64,000 bases of DNA from Siphonodentalium dalli (GCA_032622095.1 CP136069.1:201856690-201920689), one strand, 5' to 3'. Counted from the stretch's first letter, positions 23,301-35,791 are shown. The notes: generated from the letters alone by a model not told the origin. Numbers and translations are program-made.

Positions 23301-24206
23301 GCATGCAACTCTACTCAGATGCCCGTAGATATATCGTATTCCATCAGTGCATAACTTGTTTAAGATTGTACAGGACACCTTATACATGTAAAATCGAAAC
23401 AATAACGCTGGTAATATATTCCTTAGTTATTGTCTGATTCTTAATAATGTACTTCACTGAAGGTGAAGGTCCCAACTAGAAATAATATGCTTGTATGTGA
23501 CTTTTCTGAGCCGTTATATATCGCAATGCACATTTAATTTGTTACCCATAATGAATGCGATAAATGTAAGCGACGCAATACAAAATCACTCACACGGTCG
23601 AGGTAGGACCTTCACATACAGTAAAGTACAAACTTTCGTAAAGTTCCAAGGTTTTGTAGTGGTAGAATATGATATGTACGGGCGTTGCCCAGAGTGGTAG
23701 AATATGATATGTACGGGCGTTACCCAGAGTACAGATTCATGACATGATACAAGAACAGGGCACATGTTCCAGACACAAAATTACTCGTACAACTAAAAGT
23801 ACATACATATATACACTACTAGCTGAAACAGGTTCCTTTCTGGGCCTTAAATTGTACTTATCTAACCAAAGTAATCTGGCACAGAAGGCTTTTTATAATA
23901 ACGTGAATATTCGCCCATATTGGGCACAGTATGAGGTTTTGATGGCCAAATAACGACCTGCAAAATAAATTTAACGTCTTTTGAAATCGTGCCGACCTAG
24001 CAAAAAAATACAATGACCATCTGTGGCAAAGAGCGTCAATACCGTTTCCGAAAAGCGGTAGACAATACAGAGGGTTACCAATAATGATACTTTGTACTCG
24101 CTTTTAACGTTAATTAATATATCCTTGTGTGGATGTTGGCGTTGCTTGTCCCGTACACATTATGTTGATTGCACGTATTTTTTATGTTCTCTTTTGCATG
24201 GCAAGC
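23301..24206. other. Intergenic; one 35-bp direct duplication
   Basis: At 23658-23730 a 35-base unit (AGTGGTAGAATATGATATGT then ACGGGCGTTGCCCAG) occurs twice in tandem with one difference. A related phrase, GTGGAATATGATATATAGGGC, recurs near 28606. No gene is recognised. Confidence 0.55.
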
Positions 24207-24668
24207 TTAAAGGTACTCAATCCGATCAGAGGGTCCCCATATAATAAATATACAACAACAACATGTCTTCAAAATACGCTTTAGTTATCAGAATATATTT
24301 ATTGCAGCAACATAATATATGTTAACCACTGTCAACCATGGTATCAAATTTCCCAAAACGTGTTATTTATCAACATTTTGTTCAACGAAATATGACCATA
24401 TTATCACTTGAGTATTCACGAAATTTGGTCGTATTACCACTTGTTTTTAGCGTGGTTCCATCTTCATCCGCAATTTTGACCGAGACCATCCATTTGACGG
24501 GGCGTGTTTCTGGGCCACAAACAATTGTAATAACAAACTTCAAAAATCGATATCTGATCGCTCTGAGCTTTGATGGGTATGTTCCTCGACTCGAATAAAA
24601 TATTGTTTTATCCCCGAAGCCAAAGAAATAGTAATAAAGGGGTGTATAATCGGATTGAGTACCTTTAA
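24207..24668. mobile_element. TTAA-flanked MITE, family C copy 1
   Basis: The body 24211-24664 begins AGGTACTCAATCCGAT and ends ATCGGATTGAGTACCT, with TTAA on both sides (24207-24210, 24665-24668). It is 454 bp with no transposase. The interior is shared, inverted, with 36748-37135. The overlapping open frames at 24338-24598 (+) and 24382-24678 (-) are shadows of the repeat. Confidence 0.88.
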
Positions 24669-25521
24669 CATTACTCATTAAAATTGTGATGTCAAATCTG
24701 GCAAAGTATTTTTAATATATAATGACAATCGCAACGAAATCTTTGTGGATTCCGAAGTTATTGCGCATACATTATAGATGAACGCCCTTACAAGGCACAA
24801 AATTAATACTCACCACATAAGTTATTTATTACCAAGAGTAGACTCAGGGGTGTGTATAGGGTGTCTATGTTGGATGGGGGTGTCCACCTTGATATTTCTA
24901 ACTGGACCTCCTCAACAAGACCGAAATACATGTTCGCAAAATAGCATTTGTATCCGCCGCCTTTGGGCTGGAACTTTCCAACTGAAACCTCAAACGTTCC
25001 AACTCTTCAAAATGTCAAGTAGAAAGAATATGCTGGTGTTAAAACGGCAAACAAATGCTTCATTAATTTAGTTACTGGTTTGACAATTGAGTAGTGGGAA
25101 TAATTTCAACATATGTGTTGGTGTAAAATTTCCAACTAGTGCTATCTCAAGCATGATGAACAAATTAGGGCCAAAGTTAGGGGTGCATGGTACACACCCT
25201 CAAGGTACACCCCTAAAATCCCACCCGCATTGCACGTCCTTGTGTATAATCTTGTTTTCATAAAGCCATAGTCACCACACAATAAGTTAAGATAATGTAA
25301 TAACATTCGTCAATATAAAATCTCGAGACAGAATAACCCAGATAAACAGTTATATAACTCAGCTGATTAAGTCATCTTATTGACGGCTATTTGAGTCGTT
25401 TTCTAAATATATCTATTTGCTCAGGTCCCCCAAATTAGTACGCACAAACCGTAAATATGTCATGTCCGAGTTGACACAATAACACAACTATGTGTACGTT
25501 TCAACTGAAAGTGTTTAGCCC
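24669..25521. other. Intergenic, no gene seen
   Basis: A 97-codon open frame at 24778-25071 (+) has no domain. Nothing else is supported. Confidence 0.5.
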
Positions 25522-25965
25522 TCAACACTTTACCCAACAAAACGGCCAAAAACTCCCAAATAAAGCTTGAACAGCCTAAAATATCTTCGGTCTGTCTCAA
25601 TAACACCATACAAATATGGATATCATTGGAACCGGTTCATTGACCACATTGTGATGGTTACAGTTATGCCCTTTGCCAATGCATTCTCTTATATATGCGA
25701 GGCGACCATAGGTCGCCTCGCATATATAAGAGAAAGCATTGGCCTAAAAAAAATCCTTTTTTAACACTTTTTACCATTTTATCTTACATTCTTTAACAAT
25801 TTTATAATTTTTTCTTACATTTAAAAAAAAAAATTATAATATTTTTCTACATTCTTTGACAATTTTATCAATGCATTCTCTTATATATACGAGGCGACCT
25901 ATGGTCGACTCGCATATATAAGAGAATGCATTGGCACAGGGCCGTTCTGTTGGGTAAAGGGTTAA
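25522..25965. mobile_element. TTAA-flanked MITE, family A copy 3
   Basis: The right end is TGTTGGGTAAAGGG plus TTAA (25962-25965). The left end is CACTTTACCCAACA preceded by TCAA, one base off the expected duplication. Hairpins lie at 25676-25742 and 25869-25934. Same orientation as the copy at 13401. Confidence 0.85.
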
Positions 25966-26004
25966 TAGACACATACATGCACATATATAGAGGATTTCAG
26001 ATGT

Positions 26005-26123
26005 GTTTCTATTTTATACGAAATTTATCAACCGTGTTCACTAAATTCTATTTGAGCCGAGGTTTACCGAGGCTCAAATTGAATTTAGTGGACGAGGTTG
26101 ATAAATTACGTGTAAAATAGAAC
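26005..26123. repeat. 119-bp hairpin
   Basis: The left arm contains GTTTCTATTTTATACG, TTTATCAACC, CACTAAATTC and TTTGAGCCGAGG; a TTTA loop follows; the right arm contains CCGAGGCTCAAATTGAATTT, GGTTGATAAATTACG and AAAATAGAAC. Mismatches are few. A CRE-like TGACGTCA follows at 26226-26233. Confidence 0.8.
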
Positions 26124-26440
26124 GAGTTTGAGATACCTTTTATCACATTGTCAAATAAACGCGAAATATTCATCGAAAACAACAATCATAAACTTCAGCG
26201 ATCGCAAGTCATTTAAATAATGGCGTGACGTCATCACACGCGCTAATATTACACGTGTATCTTACCAGTAATTATGAAACTGTTTTTGTGGGTTAATTGT
26301 GTGATAAAAACTAGTATCATAGTAGAATCATGGACCAATGTGCATAATATGATACCCCCATGAGCGCATGCATTGATTTTATCAGAGTTATTGGCTATAA
26401 TTCGTTGAGATGAAAGCAGGGACGTGGCGACAGGGGGGTT
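26124..26440. other. Intergenic, no gene seen
   Basis: AT-rich sequence with a CRE-like TGACGTCA (26226-26233). No gene or repeat is supported. Confidence 0.45.
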
Positions 26441-27260
26441 GAGGGGTGACTACCTCCCCCAAACTTTGGTCAAGATGTTCAACAGTTGGAAATTTCATAC
26501 CTACCACATCAGTTAGAAATTTCACACCAACAATAGGTTGAAAATGTTCTTGTAATTTGATTTTCAAACCATTTATACGTGGAATTTATTGTTTTTGGAC
26601 CAATAATTGCATATTTTCCTACTTTTGTTAAAAATTTTGGACTGAAATGACCATCAGTTGGAAATCTTTCAACTTTAGGGGGGTTGTCAGGTTGGAAATT
26701 TCCAACACTTGGAGATCTTGTGTCCTGGTTCCTCCCCCGTGGCTAGTCAAAAACTGCTAGCTAATTTAAGATAACTATATTGTCCTACATTTAGTCAACA
26801 TGGTCATTGGAATTGTCATCAGTTGGAATTTCCAACTTCAGTGGGGGTGTCGGGTTTGAAATTTCCAAATCTAGGAAGGCTTGAGGCTAGTCTAGATGCT
26901 AGGATTTTACGATTTTCTTGTTCAGATTTCAAAATTTGTGCACACCGGACCGAACCATGGTCGACCCGTGTGTCATGGTCCTTTCCCCTGGCCAATAAAA
27001 ACTGATAATTAGTTTAAGAAAACAACATTTTACTACATTTCGTCAAAATTGTGGACTGAAATTGTCATCAGTTGGAGGGTACCTACGGGTATGAGGTTTG
27101 AAATTTCCAACACTAGGAAAGCTCGTGGCGTGTCCAGATGCTAAGATTTTGCGATTTTCTTGTTGAGTTTTCAAAATTTTCTCACACCGGGCCGAACAAC
27201 CATGGTCTGCCCGGTGTGTCCTGGTCTGTCGTCCGTAGCCGTGTGCATTTGACTGGAGTT
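26441..27260 (+). repeat. Degenerate tandem repeat, roughly 250-bp units
   Basis: Three or more diverged units share TCATCAGTTGGA, GAAATTTCCAA, AGGAAGGCT/AGGAAAGCT, GATGCTA, GATTTTACGATTTTCTTGTT or its near copy, CACACCGG and the phrase CATGGTC. The clearest pair is about 26800-27040 and 27041-27240. Open frames on both strands are repeat shadows. Confidence 0.65.
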
Positions 27261-27891
27261 GGACCACTAGCTATTAGAACTTATGCAATTTCCAGATGCA
27301 AATATCTGAATGTTCTGATACCGGGTATATAAAACCATGCTTTATGAATTTATAGAGGCTATTATGCCTGAGCATTGAGGTGCAAGGGGTGCAAATGGAA
27401 TTATGTAAAACTTGTGTTTGGTCGGATTCAAGCCTTCAAGGGGGTGCAGTTGGAATTTCCCAAAGTGGACATACCCCAACGGAGACCATATAGCCACGTT
27501 CCTGCATGACAGTATGCTGCATTGCCTAGTATCCAAAGCAAGTGTTGGTTCATTATATATCATGTCACGAATCGCAACTGCATCATATCATACTCAACAA
27601 GTTCGAACCTGGGAAATTGTTTATGTTGTGAAGTTTATAACGTTGAAAACAGTAATTTATCGCTTGTTTAATACATTACCTTGATAACGCATTTCACAGT
27701 AGTTGAAGGTCCAGGCTCGATATTTGCATGATTTAGGTGAGTTTGTTCACCCTATTTTGATTTGCATCGCATGCAATTAATGGAATTCCTACCAGGAAAA
27801 TCATGTCAGTGCTATTTGTATTACAAGCTGGGGAAACCCCTGTCTCTTTGAAAAGCCGACGAAAATCCTCACGGGTGTAGTCGAATTGGAG
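27261..27891. other. Intergenic; short inverted motif around the next MITE
   Basis: No gene is recognised. The phrase AAAAGCCGACGAAAATCCT occurs before (27852) and after (28379) the following MITE, and a partly inverted copy (GGCTTTTCAAAGAGGC) lies near 28424, so the MITE may have landed in an older repeat. Confidence 0.5.
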
Positions 27892-28356
27892 ATATGTGAC
27901 CCTCCATATCAAATCCAGTCGTAAGTCGGGATTGTTTTTACCCTGTGCCAATGCATTCTCTTATATATGCGAGTCGACCATAGGTCGCCTCGCATATATA
28001 AGAGAATGCATTGGCCTAACAATTTTTTATCATTTTTTTTAAATAAATGTTTCTTACAATTTTTAGGACATAAAATAAAAAACATCCATTACCCTGCAGG
28101 GAGCCCCACACATATATAGAAGCATATAGAAGAGTGTCGTCTGCTCATGTTTGTCTGGGGCTCTGTATGGGTGAAATTATAAAATTGTTAAAGAATACAA
28201 GAAAAAATTATTAAAATTGTAAAAAATTGTTAGGCCAATCCATTCTGTTATATATGCGAGTCGACCTATGGTCGACTCGCATATATAAGAGAATACATTG
28301 GCACAGGGTAAAAAAATCCCGACTTACGACTGGATTTGATATGGCGGGTCACATAT
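27892..28356. mobile_element. MITE family B, full copy with ATAT duplication
   Basis: The body 27896-28352 starts GTGACCCTCCATATCAAATC and ends with the inverse GATTTGATATGGCGGGTCAC. Both sides are flanked by ATAT, a 4-bp target duplication. Moving inward, each end has the CAGTCGTAAGTCGGG segment, a T-run, ACCCTGTG, then the 67-bp hairpin (27948-28014 and 28234-28301). The centre holds GGGAGCCCCACA and the inverse CTGGGGCTC around 28095-28170. There is no transposase. Confidence 0.88.
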
Positions 28357-30852
28357 GGTAACAGCCCAGTCACATTGAAAAGCCGACGAAAATCCTAACG
28401 GGTGTACATTCTTTAGGAGTTCGGCTTTTCAAAGAGGCTGGGAAAGCCCCCAGTGTGAATTGATTATTAGCAATAAGGACCAAGTGTGAACTAGATTATT
28501 AGTATTAAGGACCAAGTATTACATGTACACTATGTTCCCTCCGTTGTGGGCTCAGTGGTATGAATTCTCCGTCGGAACATGAAACAGTTCCCACGTTTTG
28601 AACGGGTGGAATATGATATATAGGGCACAGCCACAACAGAGACTCGTGACATGGTATACGGGTACATTTGCCACCGCTGACTTAACCATTGTGTGTTTAT
28701 TCATTCATAATATACAAATAATCAACAATGCATTCATTTCAATTCTGACTGTCATGCAGGCTGGTGTCGTAATGATTGTCGACAGCTTTATTATATATCA
28801 AATCAATAATTTATAATACAATTCAATACTATCGAGCTTGCCTGCGAAGCAAGTCAATTCTTGCCTGAATAATTATATAATTTACAATGCCATATATATG
28901 CATGTATTTTACACTTTATATAACGTATTTTCTACTTTTCAATAAATACATTTGTGTGGGAGAGTCAGTTCTCTATGTGTAAGTTCTGTGTACAACATTG
29001 GCTGCGCCTCAGTCAATTAAAGACGTGGGTTATTGTGGACTATAATGCACTAGCTGTCAGTATACTGCCTGAAACATTAAGGATTTGCTGCAGGGGGTAA
29101 ATTATCAATAAACTGTCGCAGTGTAGTCCGGTTCAAATGGGCCGGCACGCGATGCAACGTTCGATATTCATACGCGTCAATTTTAACATCTGATTTCCGT
29201 TACCTGGCTGCTACAGAAACAAAAACAAAACAACATGGACATGCTTTTGCGGAACGATTACTGTTTGGAGGCAGATTTAGAATTCCTTGGGCCATAAGTT
29301 GATTGTCCACACCATGTTTGTTTAAAAACCCTTCACAGTGTGTTTAACCATGTATGCCTAAGTTATTATGATAATACAGGGAATATGGATTTATATTTAT
29401 CATACAATTTAGCTATTTTTCCTTAAATACACACGAAAACGCCTAGACAGTTTCCAATCTTGTATCCTGGATGGCAACAAGGATGAGGTGGATGGCAAAA
29501 GCTGGTGCACGTGCGTTTCGACAACTGGCTTGTTTTCAAAACAAAACGTATAAATAACCAATTAAAAGTCGTTAAATAATATACTCGTGTGCTACGAACG
29601 TAAAATAATCAATAATTAGTTCAACAAAGTTGACAAAATGTGGAGACAGGACCCAAAAAGCTAAAAAAAAAAATGCCAATCACGTGGTTCACTATTTGGT
29701 TCCGAGATCGGCTAGTACTAAATGCTTAGATATTATATCAATATATAGAACCTAATTCTTCTCGGTACCTATTGCTTTGGTAATACAAGACGTATAGGTA
29801 CTACGAAGGACCTATACGGATTGTTATATCAAAGAGTGTGTTTATTTTGTTCTTGAGATTGAAATGAGTGTAATGAACTGAAACTGATTTAAAGATAAAT
29901 ATTGTCAACTATAAATTGCGAGTTATCAGCAAGTCATTGGCTGACCCAATGTTAATGCCAGCATAAATTGAAAAAAACATCTGGCCAATAAAAATGACTC
30001 GACAACGGGGGAGACTCGATGAATCGACATAAACAACTATTTTAAATGTTGATATATGACACCTATCCTTGTATATCATTATCTGGATATCATGTGACAA
30101 AATGTCGTGACACTAAACAGAAACGGCGTGGATAAAACATTTCAATGAGTATACCTTTCTCCCATTTGTCAAAGTTCGCAGTAAAATAAACATCGACGAA
30201 TCTTGGTCATGTCATCGTCGGAAGAAATAATTTTAAAGTGATACAGTTTTGAAAAAGTCATCAACCACGTGGATTAACTAATTGCTGTGCATATGTATTT
30301 CTATTCACTGGCAGTTATTCATCTTTATCAGCAATTTAGCGATAATAGCGATGTTAATTGAGGACTATATTTTATCGACCACATTGAAATTTAAAACAAA
30401 CAATCGTGAATTGATTGAGTGTTTTCTATGGCTACACATTTCGTTGGTAATGACAAGGCATGTGTATGTCGAAATAACGTTTTAAGTTCGAAGAGGATTA
30501 TAATGGGGATATTAGTGTGGAGTTTTGTGATGTCGAAAAGGTACAGGGTGATTTTACTGTTTCAAATACCCGTTAATTCGCTCCAGCTAAATTTACAACA
30601 GCATAAATTGCATAATCGCCTTGAACCTTTTCGAAATCACAAAAAAAAGCAACACCGTCCGTTATCCCCTAAATATGAAACGTATCTAAAACAATTAACT
30701 ATCATCAAAACTAATTTGACTATTCTTGGTAATTTCACTGCGAAAGTGATTTAGTACATAGCAATGGTTTTGACTTTGAGATTAATAGTGAAAATATGAA
30801 CACAGTCAATTTGTTGTATGTACTTAGAACTGGAGCCATACATTCATTTTCA
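28357..30852. other. Intergenic, no gene seen
   Basis: About 2.5 kb with no recognisable gene. Near 28548 the phrase GGGCTCAGTGGT resembles a tRNA A box, but no B box follows at the right distance. Open frames at 30282-30485 and 30419-30754 (+) have no family signature. Confidence 0.5.
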
Positions 30853-30912
30853 TTATAATTACCATGTTATAATTACCATGTTATAATTACCATGTTATAA
30901 TTACCATGTTAT
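30853..30912 (+). repeat. 14-bp tandem repeat, about 4 copies
   Basis: ATAATTACCATGTT repeats four times almost perfectly. Confidence 0.9.
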
Positions 30913-31027
30913 TTGCAGCAATCTAGAGCACATTAATCTATTTTGCACTAATCCATGGCTCAAATTCATTCATGTGTTTCATAGATTATATCGAGAATAA
31001 AAGGAGATGATTCCATAAATGGAACTT

Positions 31028-32125
31028 TAGTCCCCCTATAATATCAACAGTCCGTATATAAGTATTTAGTGTACAGTCCCCTGTCATATCAACAGTCCGT
31101 ATAAGAGTATGTAGTGTACAGTTCCCCTTTCATATCAACAGTCCGTATATCATTTAGTTAACAGTATCAACAGTCCGTATATCATTATTTAGTTAGCAGT
31201 CCCCCTTTAATATCTGCAGACCGTATATAATTATTTAGTTAACAGTCCCGCTTTAATATCTGCAGTCCGTATATAAGTATTTAGTGTACAGCCCCCTTAA
31301 TATCAACAGTCCGTATATAAGTATTTAGTGTACTTTCCCCTTTAATATCAACAGTCCGTATATAAGTATTTAGTGTACAGTCCCCCTTTAATATCATCAG
31401 TCAGTATATAAGTATTTAGTGTACAGTCCCCCTTTAATGTCATCAGTCCGTATATCAGTGTTTAGTGTACAGTCCCCCTTTAATATCATCAGTCCGTATA
31501 TAAGTATTTAGTGTACAGTCCCCTTTTAATATCAACAGTCCGTATATCAGTGTTTAGTGTACAGTCCCCCTTTAATATCAACAGTCCGTATATCATTATT
31601 TAGTTAACAGTCCCCTTTAATATATGCAGTCCGTATATCAGTATTTATTGTAAAGTCACCCTTTAATATCAACAGTCCGTATATAAGTATTTATTGTACA
31701 GCCCCCCCCCCCCTTAATAGTCGCTCAAAATGTTCACATCTAAACTTAAAACGCATCTGTTTCAACGTGTGTATCATCCGATCCACTGATGGTAGCCAGA
31801 TGAGCAGCTCATTGTACATAATTGATATTTCTTACTATGTTCTAATCATCATTATATATGTATTGATGTAAAGCCTAAGAGCTCTATGAGGATTTACGGC
31901 TTTAAACTAAAAAAAAAAAATTAATTTTTTTTTATTTTTATTTGTTTTTAATTTAATATCAACAGTCCGTATATCAGTATTTAGTGTACTTTCCCCTTTA
32001 ATTATAACAGTCCGTATATAAGTATTTAGTGTACAGTCCCCCTTTAATATCAACAGTCGGTATATAAGTATTTAGTGTACAGTCCCCCTTAATATCAACA
32101 ATCCGTATATAAGTATTTTGACCAG
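31028..32125 (+). repeat. 46-bp satellite, about 19 units, interrupted
   Basis: The unit reads TATCAACAGTCCGTATATAA then GTATTTAGTGTACAGTCCCC and CTTTAA. Fifteen units lie in 31028-31718 and four in 31952-32125. Sub-variants (CATCAG, CTGCAG, ATCATTATTTAGTTAACAG) form local groups, as expected from unequal exchange. A poly-C run expands the unit next to the break. The interruption is a LINE 3' fragment. Confidence 0.92.
31719..31920 (+). mobile_element. LINE 3'-end fragment inserted in the satellite
   Basis: From 31721 the frame reads SLKMFTSKLKTHLFQRVY and stops at 31787-31789. The pattern (hydrophobic)-x-F-x-S-x-LK-T-HLF is the usual C-terminus of many Jockey/CR1/L2-type LINE proteins. An untranslated tail and a 12-A run (31909-31920) follow, marking the 3' end. 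The 5' part is absent, as in a truncated target-primed insertion. The flanks TTAAT (left) and TTTAAT (right) may be a short target duplication. Confidence 0.75.
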
Positions 32126-32824
32126 GGTTTTTTTTCCACAGGAAATTTCGCCTCACGCTGCTTCCTGAACAGGTCGACCACCTTTAGTTAACAATGTAAC
32201 TCGTGCACCAGTCAATGGCGGGACACAGCACCGCCATCAATTAACAATGTAACTCACCAGTCATGGCCAATGCGAAATAAACAATGTAGGTTTATCCGAC
32301 CACACATCCGACCAGATACTAGCACAATATATTACGTTTTGCGCAAACCTGGGTCTGAATCATCTGTTCACTTTTTCAGAAATGCTCGAAATGGATGTAT
32401 TCTAATTGCACTTGGATATGTATATGATCAATTCACAAATCACATAAATGCGCTCAGTACAAAACAGAAAATAAGAGCGTGCGCAGTTCTCGTCACGAAT
32501 TCAAATCCTGACGATGTGAGGTGTTTTGCCTTAGGTAATAATAAGCGTAATCGTTGTTGTTGCTTTGAAGATATAAGCTCAATGTACCGCTGAAATTACT
32601 GAGGTATACCGTTTACCAATAACAATTCAGGGACTTTTCCTGAAGATATTCTGGTTTACGAAATAATGATAATGATCGAAGAAAGCCCATTGGATAACGG
32701 TTTGAGTCCGTGACTTCGTCCATCCAATTGTATGTGAAGATGTGATCAGGATCTCAGGCCTCATGTAATGCAATTTATAAAACCAAATGCGACATTCAAA
32801 CTATGGACCAAATTAATGTCTTCT
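32126..32824. other. Intergenic, no gene seen
   Basis: A 107-codon ATG-started frame at 32270-32593 (+) has no family signature. The phrase TTAACAATGTAACTC occurs twice near 32188 and 32241. Nothing else is supported. Confidence 0.5.
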
Positions 32825-33510
32825 GTTATCTACAGGGGTGGCACCAGAAAATCCCCGACAGGGGAGCTGTGCTCCCCGACAGGGGGGCTACTACACTAAA
32901 TTACACCATATTGCCGGTTGGTATGTGAAATGAGCATTTTCAAGAGAGGGTTGATAAATACCCACTTCTGCCTACTTAAACTAGGTCGGCAATAATATTC
33001 CATGTAACACCTAAAGTAGCAGATGAGATAACTCGAAGATTAAAACCCATGAATTGTTGTGAAAATTCCTATATTCTAGGGAGGCCACTTGTCTTCTGTG
33101 TCAGTTCTAATTTCTAATTTCATTAGTTGCAAGTTCCAGCATGGTGTTTCACTGTCGGGGATATAGCAAACATGTGGTAGCGAGCAATGATAAAGCACAC
33201 ATGTTTCAATAGATTTTCATTACCACTAAAACGCTGATGGTGTAACAATACAGGGGAATACCCCCGGATATAATGGGAACATGCATGTGCCATGAATATT
33301 TTGTGTGGGATATATTCCGCTGTATGTTCTCTCTCTGACACTTTCCCACACTGACAGTCTGTACATGATTACTTCATCTTATACACACAACCGACTTACA
33401 TATAGAAAATCCCCGACAAGTCCTCCCCGACGAGGGGGCTAGAGCTCCCCGACAAGGGGGCTGTAGCCCCCCCCCCCGTGCCCCCCACTGGCGCCACCCC
33501 TGGTTATCTA
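32825..33510. mobile_element. hAT-type MITE with perfect 8-bp target duplication
   Basis: The body 32833-33502 starts CAGGGGTGGCACCAG and ends CTGGCGCCACCCCTG. GTTATCTA flanks it exactly on both sides (32825-32832, 33503-33510). Terminal CAGGG...CCCTG with an 8-bp duplication defines the hAT superfamily. Subterminal CCCCGACA(G/A)GGGGGCT repeats occur near both ends in the same orientation. No transposase is encoded. The intact duplication suggests a relatively recent insertion. Confidence 0.93.
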
Positions 33511-34604
33511 AGGATCAGGGGACCTCATTTTACCTGATCAGAGCCACATGTTTACCACGAGAATAGGCAACTTGAAATTATTTGCTGCAAAATATCTATT
33601 TTCTTTAGAATAAACAAATATTTGTTTGGATTCACTTACATGTACCTTATCATCACTTTTAGTTGCTGATTGAGCAATAACATAATGTTTTTGGAAGAAT
33701 AGCAAATTTCATAATTATTTGAATATTTACTCCGGCCACATGTTTAAAGTGAATCAGGATACAAAACAGTTTGCAGTGAATTGTTCAAGGTAAATTTCCT
33801 GTTTTTGTTATACAATTGCCATCTACAATGTTTTTGTTCTGAATCTTTTACAGATGGGTCAACTTCTGTCCCTTAATAATTATAACTAAATATTTATTGC
33901 CGTCCTTCTTGAACATCCAAACTGTATGATATCAATAGATACGAAATTCGACATAAAATATGCATATTTTCTCCCATGAAGGAGTATGAACTTCAAAACA
34001 GACAGATCGAGCCATTCTCAAAATTATTGCGCCACGCCCGGTTGTAACGAGCAATCTAATTGGCCACAACGCCACTTTAAAATCACCATGCCCCCGTCGC
34101 CCTCGACAGCGGGGTTCAAGATAATGTGCGCGAAATATGGGGGATATAATTTATGAGCACGTGGAACATCCGGGGAATACGAATGACCAATCATGCCGTT
34201 GCTCTATCAAACAGGGTCTGTGTACAACTGACGCCAGCTCCATAGGTCGGCTACATAATTTCCCCCCGATAGGTGGGATATTTAATACGTGATTTTGCGT
34301 TTACCCTGTGCCAATATATTTCGACTGTGCCAATAGATGGACATCATGGAGTAAATGTTAGCCCGAAAGTAATATTACTGTTCTTTGTTATCATAAAGAA
34401 TCGTATTGATCCAGCCCTGAATCGCAGAATACCAGCCCAAATATATTGACAGTGTGTCGTGAATAAAAATCTCGCCAAGCTGCTAGGATCCGAATCAGCC
34501 CGGACCCACGCATTGTTTTTATGCGGGATTTTAGAGACCAGAACAGTGCGGGATTTCATGAAACCTTTATATGCAGTGTTTCGGGCCGCGTCCACACAGA
34601 AGTG
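33511..34604. other. Intergenic, no gene seen
   Basis: No gene is recognised. At 34302-34316 the phrase TTTACCCTGTGCCAAT matches the join between the outer end and the hairpin of MITE family B, a small relic. Confidence 0.5.
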
Positions 34605-35100
34605 TGGCGATATTAACCCCTACTTTCCAGAATTTCAATATGGTATCTGCATACAAAATGGACATTACATGCCAGACTGTCCAGACCGCCTCCCCCCACC
34701 ATGTCGCCATCGTACCACGAATAACTCCACGGATACATGTAGCGAAACTACCATAGACTATATTCGAATAGAAACAAGTGGGAATCGCCCATCAAATCCA
34801 TGCCAGGCAATCAGCACTCGAAGTGGCGACATCACAATGTTTGTCGCGATGAAGCACGCGAAACCCCACCCACGCACGGATGGGGGCTGCGCCCGCGCGT
34901 AAGTATTAAACCCTTAATTTCCACAATTTCGATATTGTCACAGTCGTATAGCGGAACTAACGTCGACTATGGATTCGCGAAGTAATAAGGAATATTGCCC
35001 AACATATCCTGGCAATTAACCCTCGATATGTCATCAATCGCCGATTATATGTTCGCCGCCAATGAAGCGAACAACCCGAACCGCTCGTGTGGCGTCTAAT
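34605..35100 (+). repeat. Degenerate two-unit tandem duplication
   Basis: Phrases in 34605-34860 (ATTAACCCCTACTTTCCAGA, ATTTCAATATGG, ACCATAGACTATATTCG, GCCAGGCAATCAGCACTCGA) recur in order and diverged form in 34900-35030 (ATTAAACCCTTAATTTCCAC, ATTTCGATATTG, ACGTCGACTATGGATTCG, CCTGGCAATTAACCCTCGA). The 147-codon frame 34459-34902 (+) begins at GTG and overlaps this repeat, so it is not called as a gene. Confidence 0.5.
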
Positions 35101-35296
35101 TATGATGGTTTTAGTGGTCATGCAGCATAGTGCTTGTGGCCTTATGAATCCTTAGTATTGAATATTTTCCAAGAAATGCCATATTGGACTGTTTTCGGAT
35201 GTTTTTGTCCATTTTAAAAGACATTTCTGTGCACAAATAGTAAAAAACAATGAACACAATTAGTGTTTAATGTATATAATCATTTGAACGTTCCTC
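35101..35296. other. Short intergenic gap
   Basis: Nothing is recognised. Confidence 0.4.
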
Positions 35297-35791
35297 CTAA
35301 AATACCACGGTAGGCAGTAGCTGTCGAAAATATTCATATTTGTTCCAATCACCGTAAACAGAAAAACATTAAAACGCACACAGTTTCGTTCATATATACC
35401 ATGACCATCGCGTAAACAGCATGCTATCATAAAGACCTACTATATTTTACCCAAGCAAGAGTCTGATTGTATGTGCTACAGAAGACAGCACAGTGTTACT
35501 GGCTAATCACACACAAATAATTATTAGATCCATATCAGGAATTCAGCAACAAAGAAAGCTCTTTGTGTTTACCATCATAATATAAACAAATACCAGGAAA
35601 GTAACTTTTTATGCTTTGTTTACATAACAATGGTCAAATATATGACAATAACATACTGTTTATGCGATATTTCTTATTTGCATACGGACAAAGTCTGTCT
35701 AAATTTTAATATTCTTTCTGTTTGTGGCGGTTTTTGACCGGTGGAAATATTTTCACAGCATACCCACCGCCAAGGCCTCCCGTATCTTTAA
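35297..35791. mobile_element. TTAA-flanked MITE, family D copy 1
   Basis: The body is about 35301-35787. The right end reads ACCCACCGCCAAGGCCTCCC then GTATCT followed by TTAA (35788-35791). The left end is degenerate (AATACCACGGTAGGCAG after CTAA, 35297-35300). The interior shares TGTCGAAAATATTCATATTT, the AACAGCATG region and TGTGGCGGTTTTTGAC with the adjacent copy and with 57455-57970. There is no coding. Confidence 0.8.

Noticed and set aside
28540-28660. tRNA-derived SINE
   Set aside because: An A-box-like GGGCTCAGTGGT is present, but no B box (GGTTCGANTCC) at the right spacing and no tail.
31028-32125. CRISPR array
   Set aside because: There are no unique spacers between the repeats; it is a head-to-tail satellite in an animal genome.
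34459-34902. 147-codon frame (+)
   Set aside because: Starts at GTG, overlaps a degenerate tandem duplication, no recognisable domain.
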